Positions 55,331-64,000 of a DNA stretch of 64,000 bases are shown piece after piece (the stretch's first letter is position 1; each line of letters starts with the position of its first letter). Source of the stretch: Meconema thalassinum (lineage: Eukaryota; Arthropoda; Insecta; Orthoptera; Tettigoniidae); NCBI GenBank assembly GCA_946902985.2, contig OX336398.1:234712120-234776119 (forward strand). Direction: 5' to 3'. Under the pieces are notes generated by a model that was not told the origin of the DNA, did no database searches, and was given only the letters and a program-made list of their open reading frames with translations. The position numbers and the translations under genes are program-made.

Positions 55331-56254
55331 AATAAACTGGAATTGTTATTTTTTCTCCTTGCCAGCACTTTAAGATTCCTCTTCGACTATTTGAAGCAAT
55401 AACATCCAATTTTAGCATATTTTCATTTATGAGAAAATAGGCTTAAGGGATCACCTATTGTCCGTGTGTGTTTCCATCCCTAATAAAATCTAAACGGCTT
55501 GAGCGATTTCAATGAAACTCGGTAAAGACATAGTACTATTTTGGCCAACCGTGACCATGCCCTTTAAATTTTATCACGTCTCACCAATCCAACATGGCGG
55601 CTGTGCGAAATGTTTCACCGGCATTATAAATCTTCGAAACTATTACTCATAGGCTATCACTCGGAAGTTTTGTACGGTGATAAAGGGCGCTACTAGACGT
55701 TCAACTATGTGACTTAAAAATGTGTTAACTACAAAGCGAACATGGCGGCCGAGCGAAGTTGAAATATTTAAATAGACTTTTCTCGCAATTTCACACAGGA
55801 CGCAATGACATTTGGTACGGTAACTGTTTATTCACAATAGGCGCGTTTTGGCGTTCCGTTTGGTATACTTTGGTTAATACAAAAGCTAACCAGACCGTTT
55901 TGGCGAGCTTTGGTTTTAACTCGGGTATAGTTTGGTTATAATCAGGCTCTTGAAATCAGTAACAAAGCTACTACTGCGGTTACTGAAATTTTAATCACTA
56001 TAGAAGCGCCAATTCAAACATAATCTGAAACTACTATTGAAAGTACGAGATATGAAATCATATTTGAACTTGAATCACTCAGCACGCAACAAATGAAATC
56101 ATACAATATCAAATTCTTAGTGGTTTTTGCAATGTTATATTTGACGATTTCGAAATCGAGCTGTTGTGACGTTACTTAGTCAGTTGATATAGGGACTACG
56201 CTCTTTTAAGGATTATGGTGGCTCTTTTGATAGAGTACGTAGCGCGCTACGAAT

Positions 56255-56830
56255 CTCATCAGTTGTTGCTGTTGCTTATTTTTAGAAACTGTAATATCGC
56301 GGTCATATAACGCCTTGTATTTTTGGGTGTGTGTGGAATTTGGCTCATAACATATGTTATTGTGATGGCTGTACTAGGGTGTGTTTTAATTTGTAAATAA
56401 GGAAAAGGAAGCTTGTAGTTTAACGTGACCGTTAATCTTGAGATCATGAGCCACGGGACCTCCTTTTTACGTGGAATCCGAACCACAGGACATGGCATTT
56501 CACTTCGAAAATCTCACATGCATTGACCGGGAATCGAACCCGGATCGCCTTGGTGAGAGGCATACAGCTAGACCGCTGAGCCACCACGCCCCTAATTTGT
56601 AAATTGGGGGTAGGATTAGGAAGGAGGTGGAAGTGGCTATCCCAGCATTTACCTTGAGTAGAAATGGGTATCCACGGAAAACCCCACTTCCAGGATGGTC
56701 AAGGTAGGACTCGAACCCTCTTCTCCTCAGTTTAACCTCACGAGGCTGAATGTACTTCGTTCCAGCCCCCACACCACAATTCAAATTTCTTGACAGAGCC
56801 AGGAATATAATCCGTACCTCCGCTAGCCGC
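56255..56830 (-). mobile_element. SINE family S5, interrupted by an S1 copy
   Basis: Right part (about 56605-56830) has a tRNA-like head on the minus strand with B box GGGTTCGAGTCC and GGATACCCATTTCTACTC. Left part (56255-56386) has the tail domain GGGTGTGTGTGGAATTTGGC and TGTGATGGCTGTACTAG, which is homologous to the S2 tail (52290-52360). The S1 SINE at 56399-56592 splits the two, and rejoining the flanks across its 12-bp duplication gives continuity. Confidence 0.6.
56399..56592 (-). mobile_element. SINE family S1 with 12-bp target duplication
   Basis: TAATTTGTAAAT at 56387-56398 and 56593-56604. Contains GAGCCACGGGACCTCC, CATTTCACTTCGAAAATCTC and the B box GGGAATCGAACCC (minus strand), all shared with 3786-3982, and a GGAAG-type tail complement at the left. 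Confidence 0.92.
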
Positions 56831-57008
56831 TACACCATCTGTTCATCATAGAACGTCAGTTGAAGCGATCGGTTATGATCACCATTGAGCCGTCTTTTGC
56901 CAAGTACCATACCAAATTCAAGTTTTTTCTTAACTAACAATTCTCCCCCTTATGATCACACTACTGTGACTATGGAAAGTTTCGTGAGTCATCCTAAAAT
57001 GAATATAG

Positions 57009-58461
57009 CAAGAAGTTCCGTGACGAACTAAAGAGCCTACTTTCCTTAAAATGTAAGAATCATGCTAATGATTAATCTATATTATGGATCTATCTAGAAT
57101 AATGACGAAATTAAGTTGGTAATATCGAAATTTCTAATTAGTTCGAAATACTGTACACCTGGCATTACGTAGCCTAATAGAGAACTACAGTTGGCAGCCC
57201 TGGTGACTGAATATATTCTTAGTTCCATCTCTTAAGGTACATAATTCAAAATGTGGTTGAAGTCCAATGGATAGCATGGATGTTACATGCAGTTAAACAT
57301 TGGATCTAACAGCGCGCGTAAAATCATGTTGGCAACAGTGACATACATGTATTGGTCAGAAATAACCTGAAATAATATGATCTATTGCTGTGTCAATTTT
57401 GAATGAAATTCATTAGTTAGTATAGAAGTTGCATGCCTTTTTAAATTGGACCTATCAGCAGGCTTAAAATCATGTTGGCAGCACTGGCGTAGGCCTATAT
57501 TAGTTAGTTCAAATGCATCTGGAATGCCAGGTACTATACGTGTGCAAAGTTTAGAGCTATTGGCTTGCATACTTTCTGATATATTGATATTAGGGTAACA
57601 AAAATAGAGACAGTACTTATTAACAGTTGGCAGCCCTGGTTACTCTTAAGAATACGCATAGTCATATCTGTTATGGTACACATAGCACACACAAAATTTG
57701 GTTGAAATCCAAATGATAGTATAGAAGTTACATGTATTTTAAGTTGGACCTCTCAGTAGGCTTAGAATCATGTTGGTAGCACTGACGTATATAAAGTTAC
57801 TGCAAATTAATATAGAATGTCAGGTACTATACGTGTGCATAGTTTAAAGCTGTCGGCTTGCATACTTTCTGATATATGGGTATTTGGATTTAAAAAATTG
57901 AGAGCATTTTTTAACAGTTGGCAGCTCTGGTGGATCCTCAGAATACGCTCAGTAATATATGTTTATGGACACATAGCACATACGAAATTTGGTTGAAGTC
58001 CAATTGATAGTTTAGAAGTTATATGCATTTAAGTTTGGACCTATCAGCACGCTTATAATCATTTTGGCAACACTGACATGTATGGCCTCCTGGAAATATA
58101 ACTGCAATATTATTATCTATATGTGTGCCAATTTTGAAATATCTCCCATTCGTACCTTCCATGATATACAACATGGAGCTCAAATTTCAGTTGCGATTTT
58201 TCAGCAGTTGGTAGCACTGACATCATTTTCAAATATGGCCGTGAGATATTCACGTATAGATCTTTACTCCTACCAAATTTTGTTTTGATTGCTGCAGCCG
58301 TTTAGGAGTTGATATGGGGGGACACACACACAGCCAGACAGACAGAAGGACAGACAGACAGACAGACAGACAGACAGAAGGACAGACAGACACACATTTG
58401 CCCGATCTCATAAGTCTACTTTTTCTTCATTTTTGCAAAATGTGAAAAGTAGGCTAAAAAT
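57009..58461 (-). mobile_element. Helentron-like family B, copy B-2 (complete)
   Basis: Left edge is the 3' hairpin end (CAAGAAGTTCCGTGACGAACTA, in blocks CAAGAAGTTC, CGTGAC, GAACTA) followed by GAGCCTACTTT. The right edge is the 5' end (TTTTGCAAAATGTG, AAAAGTAGGCTAAAAA), preceded by a CAGA microsatellite. (A)GTTGGCAGC-type boxes start at 57189, 57326, 57472, 57625, 57770, 57916, 58061 and 58206, intervals 137, 146, 153, 145, 146, 145 and 145 bp. Boxes alternate between ATGTTGGCAGCACTG and AGTTGGCAGCCCTGG. Confidence 0.8.
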
Positions 58462-58561
58462 CAGTGTCACTGTACAACGATATCCAGTATTCGCTAGGCT
58501 ATAGGCCTAGAGTGAATGTCTCAAGTTCCCGTTCTCTGGACGTATTTAAAGCCATTGCGAT

Positions 58562-59976
58562 ATTTTTAGCCTACTTTTCACATTTTGCAAAAATGAGGAA
58601 AAAGTAGACTTATGAGATAGATCCGGGAAAACGTCTGTCTGTCTGGCTGGCTGTGTGAGTGTTGTCCCCCCCCCCCCCCCCTATCAACTCCTAAACGGCT
58701 GCAGCTATCGAAACAAAATTGAATATGAGTAAACACCTATACCTGAATATCTCAATGCCATATTTGAAAATGATGTTAGTGCTACCAACTGCTGAAATAT
58801 TACAATTGAAATTTGAGTTCCATGTTGGATATCTTGGAAGGTATGCATAGGAGCTATTTCAAAATTGGCACACGTATAGATAATAATATTCCAGTTAAAT
58901 TTCCAGGAGGTCATATATGACAGTATTGCCAAAACGATTCTAAGTCTGCTGATAGGTCCAATTTTTAAATGCATATAACTTCTACACTATCAATTGGAAT
59001 TCAACCAAACTTCGTATGTACTATGTGTTCATAAACAGATATGACTGAGTGTATTCTTAAGAGCCACCAGGGCTGCCACCTGTTAATAAATGCTCTCAAT
59101 TTCTTTTATCAAAATACCAATATATCAGAAAGTATGCAAGCCGACAGCTTTACACTATGCACACGCACAGAACCTGGCATTCTATATTAATTTGGAGTAA
59201 CTAAAATACCTCAGTGCTGCCAACATGATTATAAGCCTGCTGATGTGTCCAATTTTAAATACATGTAACTTCTTTACTATCATTTGGATTTCAATCAAAT
59301 TTTGAATGTGCTATGTGTATCAAAACAGGTATGACTATGCGTCTTCATAAGATCAACCAGGGCTGCCAACTGTTAATAAATACTGTCTCTATTTTTGTTA
59401 TCCTAATATCAATATATCAGAAAGTATGCAAGCCAATAGCTCTAAATTTTGTACACTTATAGTACCTGGCCTTCTAGATTAATTTGAGGTAAGAGATATA
59501 CGTCAGTGCTGCCAACATGTTTCTAAGCCTGCCGATATGCCCAATTTTTAAATGCATGTAACTTCTATACTCACAATTGGATTACATTCAAACTTGGCAC
59601 AACAACAGATCATATTATTTCAGATCATTTCTGACCAACACAAGCATGACATTTGTAACAAAATGATTTTACGCGCTGTTAGATCCAATGTCTAACTGCA
59701 TTTAACGTCCATGTTATCCATTGGACTTCAACCAAATTTTGTATTCTGTACCTTAAGAGATGGATCTAAGAATATATTCAGTCACCAGGGCTGCCAACTG
59801 TAGTGCTCTATTAGGCTACATTATGCCAGGCGTACTGCATTTCAAACTAATTAGAAATTTCGATATTACCAACTTAATTTCGTCAATAATCTAGTTAGAT
59901 CCATTTAGAATAATCATTGGTATGAATCTTAAATTTTAAGAAAAGTAGGCTCTTTAGTTTGTCACGGAACTTCTTG
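58562..59976 (+). mobile_element. Helentron-like family B, copy B-3 (complete)
   Basis: 5' end ATTTTTAGCCTACTTTTCAC at 58562, then TTTTGCAAAAATGAGG, a short CTGT run and a C13-14 homopolymer near 58667-58681. Internal GCTGCCAACTGTTAATAAAT and CTAAGCCTGC modules follow, and the 3' end is GAAAAGTAGGCTCTTTAG with TCACGGAACTTCTTG (ends 59976). It lies 100 bp from B-2 in head-to-head orientation. Confidence 0.8.
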
Positions 59977-60765
59977 TTAAAATTAGTTTCGCCCTCTATA
60001 TATTGTAGGAAACACATCTGGTCGACATTATCACCATTATTTATTCAGCATATCATTCCAATACATCTTTCGTCGCCGTATTGTAACTTTTCTTAACCTA
60101 TTTCCTTTTGGCGAGTGTAACCGCAAACTGTAACCAAACCTAACTCAGGTTAAAACCAGACGGAGCGCCAAAACACGCCTATTGTAATGCACTGACATCT
60201 AACTTTGTTCAATTGTTTACATATCCTCAAGTTGGCGGTGGTGCGAAATTTTAAAATTAAGTTTCCATTTCTTGTGTATTTATCATGTGATCAAAGTAAA
60301 CGTTTGAATAATGAACCTACCCAATAATCCTCATCTAATAGTACATAACTCTATGGCCTGCATATATTGAAATCCAACATGGCGGCACTGAAATATTTAG
60401 ATGGTTCTCAATATCTATTAATCTATGACAGGAATCAAACTAAAATTTAGTATGTTGATAGAGATTATTAACAAAAGTTGACCTATGGAACTTTCAATAG
60501 CCTGGTGAGCACAAATCCAACATGTCAGCGACGCAAAAATTGAATATTTAAATGGACGTTTCTCGCGATTTAACCATTCGAGCGCAGAAAAATATGCTAC
60601 GGTATTTGCTAATACAAATTTAAATCCACTGGCATCTAATTTTTTTCAATTTTTTTCATAACCACAAGATGGCAGCTGTGCGAAATTTTAAAATCTTGTT
60701 TTTATTTTGCGTGTCCTAATGAAACGATTGAAGTCAGAATAATACAACTACACAATAAACTTCAT

Positions 60766-61972
60766 AAATGTATTGATAGTGAGTTTGAGGAAGAATTGGC
60801 TTTGAAGAGAATGATATTTAAGAGGACGGTAGAAGTAGGTAGATGTGGATATTGACGAGGTGAGGTTAGCTGGTAAAAAGTGACAGTCAGTCTGAAAGAC
60901 TAGACTTTGTATCATTTTAAATACTACAAATGCTGAAAAGGCTAGAAAGGCTGGAGACTTCTCGCTTCGCTCGAAGCCAAAGAATCTTGACATGTTAGAA
61001 AATTATCTGCAAAATACTTATCTTGCTTCTCTTGTTTCAAATTACTCGCGAACGGCAAGTGCAAATCAAGGGCAAAGCAAGGTCAAGCGCGCGGGATGCC
61101 GGCACTCTCACCAGAGCACGCGGGGACGTGCCCCTTCCATCCTGTCTAAAAACACTTATAGTGGGCGATGTATTGAAGATAGAGATATGCTCTCGCGGAC
61201 TTTTTTGTAAAACTTTTTATGCTGACCAATTGTTACGCTCATAGTATATTGATATTTTTAACGGTTTGCCCAGCGTAAGCTTAAGAAGCGCACGGACGCC
61301 AAGTTTGTTTTCGACTTTTTCACTGAAATCGTTACTGCTTGCCTTCCTTTGATCATACATTAATTATTTTCTACAGAATATTTCCTCGAGATATCCTTTA
61401 AGAATGGTGAAAACCGCATCAAAATCCATCCAGTGGTTCTCGAGATTACCCGTGACATCCAAGAATCGGGGATTTTTGTCTTATATTAACGAAGTAGAGA
61501 TTGTCGGGGTACACATGCACCAAGCGGTACTATGACGTCACACACCTCAGTGCATCTGGGTACATCTCGTCCCGTCACCGTAACGTAACGCCAGACCCCA
61601 GCGTAACGATGAAGTCGACAAGATCATTTAAAATGATAAAATCACTGGATTTCTGTGAACCATACTAAAGAATATTTATATATTATGCTAATAATAATTA
61701 CATACTGCCGAATGATCATACATGTTCCAATTGATTGAAGTTGGACTGCCGCACCATCTCTAACGTCGTATCAGTCACGTGTCTGTTATCACACCAACCG
61801 TCCTGTGTATCTCGATGAATGTACCTATGTCGTCGATTGTTACCACAAGCTCTAGGGGCATGCATTCCGCATCTCAGCGCACAACGATGATGCAAGGAGC
61901 ATAATGCGACCTCTGGCGAGAGCCCGGCAAATTTACAGAGCAAGGTGACCGCGATCCCATACACTTCATGTA
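60766..61972 (+). mobile_element. 1.2-kb insertion in A3 carrying a family C repeat
   Basis: Bounded by ACTTCAT on both sides (60759-60765 and 61973-61979), and A3 continues across it. About 60880-61650 is a copy of family C, with 50 extra bases containing TCTCGCTTCGCTCGAAG compared with 50966-51672. The last 300 bp (61670-61972) are not repeated in the window. No TIR or coding capacity found; class unknown. Confidence 0.6.
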
Positions 61973-62449
61973 ATAGCACATAACTCTAAGGCGTACATAT
62001 AACAATCCAACATGGCAACCATCCGAAATATTTAGCTGGTTCTCAATATCTAAGAATCTATTACAACAATCAAAGTGAAATTTTGCATGTAGATAGAGGT
62101 AACTGTCATACGTAGGATATACGGAAATAGGCTGTAAAGTTCCTCACGGAACTACTTGTTCTTCTCTGCCCGTTTGTCTGCCGCAGTAGTTAAAAGGGAC
62201 GTACAACCAACAACATTATTAATGTCCTTGTTTTCGTTATCTTCATAGTTTTTAAGATATATCTATTGTTTAACAGACACTAAGAAATTAGAAATATAAA
62301 TAAAACAAGAGAAAGTGTGGACACAAAATATAAAAATCTTAGTTGGTTTACTAATTGGGAACCTATAAGGAATCTAGCCTTAGAAGTGAGCTACCGGTAG
62401 AAAGTTAAGGGTCCGTATCGTAATTTAACGAGAGGTAAATAGTACATTA

Positions 62450-62560
62450 CGCAACGTGCCTATAATGGCAATAGTTGACACGAGTATGTTGATAAAATGA
62501 GCGTAGCGAGTTTTATAATTTCCATACGAGTGTCTTAATTACCATTATAGGCGAGTTGCA
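62450..62560. repeat. imperfect palindrome of about 110 bp
   Basis: CCTATAATGGCAAT...CACGAGTATG (62459-62488) pairs with CATACGAGTGTC...CCATTATAGG (62523-62551). An inner ATAAAATGAGC/GCGAGTTTTAT pairing fills the loop, and outer GCAAC/GTTGC pairing flanks it. Could be a snapback MITE or a cruciform-forming site. Confidence 0.75.
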
Positions 62561-64000
62561 TACGACTGTTTATGTTCGACGATAATTATAACTATTTTAT
62601 GTTCGAACATTAATATTCATAAATAACTGTCGTGATTTCACCAGTTTTATGTACTGAACAGAGCGCATGAGACGCAGAGAATACCTTGTATTTGACCATG
62701 ACCTCCTGGAATACCTCACTATGACACTCGCCACGCAGTGAAATTTAAGATAGGGGGCCATGGAAGTGAGCGCAGGTGCGATGCTATCCTCTCCTAATTG
62801 GTCACACGACAGTTTCTTGAGCTCTGATTGGTGCAAGAAACTGTTTCATAATGAGCCTCAATATAGTACAGTTTTCTGACATATAATATTTACATACCGC
62901 CAGGGTCGAACATAAACGTAATTTAGAATGTTTTGAATATTTCTGACACTCTGGATCCCCATAAGTTAGGAATCAGAAATCACTTCTAGAATGGCGAAAT
63001 GAATCCAATGTTTTGTTCTCTGGATAATTACAGACAGAATGCCATGACATAACTCAGATTGTTGTTGCTTTACTTAAGGGTGTTAGCAACATCGTGGTCA
63101 TGTTGTGTGCAGGTTGAATACTTAGACTGGTATTATCGGTTGAGAGTGGTGTCTCCCTCACGTGGTGTGGCGCAGAGTGAATCTGGCGTCCGGGGAGAAG
63201 TAACAAATTATTTAAGTGTTTGGAGAGAGGTCGCTGATTTAATTATTCACAAGCCAGCAAGCCTGCAGGCTGGCCCAGGGGACATGGAGACGATGTTGCG
63301 GAGAAACACAGTACCACTGCTGCAAATGGTTATTACCCTCCTGGTAACTGAGCGCTTATCTTACTGATCGCAATGGTTACACGGTAGATGAAGATTGATA
63401 TACGTCCTCCTTCTCACTCTTCGTATCTCGCGTAGGAGTGTAGTGGATCTAATTATTAGACAATGAGTGAACCACTTTCATGGGTTGTGTCCTGATTGCG
63501 ACCATTACGGATTGCGTTCACCTCATTAGCAGTCCAGATTGCCGACACTTTCATTTTAGGGAAGAACTATAAACATTCCAGCGTCCAGATTGCGGTCACT
63601 TTTCTTGGGAGACCGGTTCTTGGTTCTTCCCGACTGACTAATACCTTCCGTAAGTGTTGTGGATAACAAGGGGAAACTGATATTTCAAATACAATTCAGT
63701 GTTCAGCTGAGCAGACCCCATAAAAATTCGCTTAAAAAAATCAAGTCCCCTCCCAATCTGACAACACCTCGTAAAGCAATGTTTATAAAATGTTCAGTCT
63801 TAAGAATAGAAACGATTTAGGATCGGAATCGACGACCTTCACTTTCAACAAAATTGTTTTAACGGGAAATTTTATACTTAAAGGGTATAATTTTTTATTT
63901 CTGCCCCTCTCCTCCCATTTGAGACGCGAGATATCTATTTTTATAATAGGTAGCCTACTGTATATAGTGAAGAACATTCTTTTTATTACCTCGAAAAATT
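62561..64000. other. unassigned sequence at the right edge
   Basis: GTTTATGTTCGAC (62570-62582) and GTCGAACATAAAC (62908-62920) are inverted copies about 330 bp apart and may bound a small element. The frames at 63059-63367 (102 residues) and 62597-62836 show no recognisable features. AGCGTCCAGATTGCGGTCACTT and AGCAGTCCAGATTGCCGACACTTT near 63530 and 63580 form a weak direct repeat (cores GTCCAGATTGC). Confidence 0.4.

Larger units (their letters stand above)
55840..60179. mobile_element. 4.3-kb TIR-bounded insertion in A3
   Basis: Left end GGCGCGTTTTGGCGTTCC, right end (complement) GGCGTGTTTTGGCGCTCC, about 24 bp of imperfect TIR, with flanking TA at 55838-55839 and 60180-60181. Subterminal GGTTTTAACTCGGGTATAG / GGTTTTAACCTGAGTTAGG are also inverted homologues. 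The original element was probably a small non-coding MITE; SINEs (56255-56830) and two Helentron-like copies (57009-58461, 58562-59976) fill most of it. No transposase frame seen. Confidence 0.7.
55410..62158 (+). mobile_element. Helentron-like family A, copy A3, split by two insertions
   Basis: Pieces 55410-55837, 60182-60765 and 61980-62158 together give one family A copy: 5' end TTTTAGCATATTTTCATTTATGAGAAAATAGGC (5' motif AGCATATTTTC, partner AAAATAGGC), successive motifs of about 146 bp (AACATGGCGGCTGTGCG, AACATGGCGGCCGAGCG, CAAGTTGGCGG, AACATGGCGGCA, AACATGTCAGCG, AAGATGGCAGC, AACATGGCAACC), and the 3' hairpin AAAGTTCCTCACGGAACTAC at about 62136-62155. Each piece picks up where the previous one stops relative to A1. 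Confidence 0.8.

Noticed and set aside
63059..63367. 102-residue frame as a host exon
   Set aside because: No recognisable domain, no convincing splice-site pair and no neighbouring exon. Left as unassigned.
1..64000. CRISPR array
   Set aside because: Tandem repeats here are contiguous or about 146-bp modules of mobile elements with no short-repeat/unique-spacer pattern, and the DNA is eukaryotic.

Overview
This window is repeat-dominated DNA from an arthropod, most likely an insect with a large genome. A polyneopteran such as an orthopteran would fit, but that is a weak inference from repeat style only. I see no convincing host protein gene. Almost everything I can interpret is a transposable element, and many of the elements are inserted into one another. 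Translations and repeat comparisons were made by eye, so boundaries marked 'about' may be off by a few bases to tens of bases.

The centrepiece is a 22.7-kb Polinton/Maverick-like element (22542-45243). It has terminal inverted repeats (TIRs) of 1.2-1.5 kb that begin 5'-AG, and 6-bp target duplications (GATTTC). It carries a type-B DNA polymerase gene with all exonuclease and polymerase motifs but three in-frame stops and one frameshift. It also carries the remnant of a parvovirus-like phospholipase A2 gene, an unidentified broken gene, a hypothetical ORF, two FLYWCH zinc-finger genes, and a tRNA-Leu(UAA)-like sequence. I find no integrase, packaging ATPase or capsid gene. Both TIR arms hold an inward-pointing TATA box and a YY1/Pho-like motif.

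Nesting: the Polinton sits in a Helentron-like element (copy B-1, pieces at 21491-22541, 45244-45531 and 49986-50074). B-1 was also split by a nearly full-length LINE (45532-49985). Inside the Polinton, a very young gag-only LTR retrotransposon (27617-34421, LTRs differing at about 2 of 1438 positions) interrupts one FLYWCH gene, and another Helentron-like copy (37356-38864) interrupts a tandem array.

Left part (1-21490): Helentron-like copies (295-845, 1475-2997, 5888-6167), tRNA-derived SINEs, decayed LINEs, and a Ty3/Gypsy-like LTR retrotransposon on the minus strand (9527-17578). That LTR element split an older LINE; its pol has lost RNase H and most of integrase, and its left LTR carries a SINE. 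A purine-rich repeat tract lies at 18530-19195.

Right part (50075-64000): SINEs, a foldback element with a nested MITE, and a Helentron-like copy (A3, 55410-62158) split by a 4.3-kb TIR-bounded insertion, itself holding two head-to-head Helentron-like copies, and by a 1.2-kb insertion. A palindrome lies near 62.5 kb.

The Helentron-like families A and B share asymmetric terminal inverted repeats and a 3' hairpin, and both bodies are arrays with a period of about 146 bp. In family A each unit carries a motif like the YY1/Pho site.
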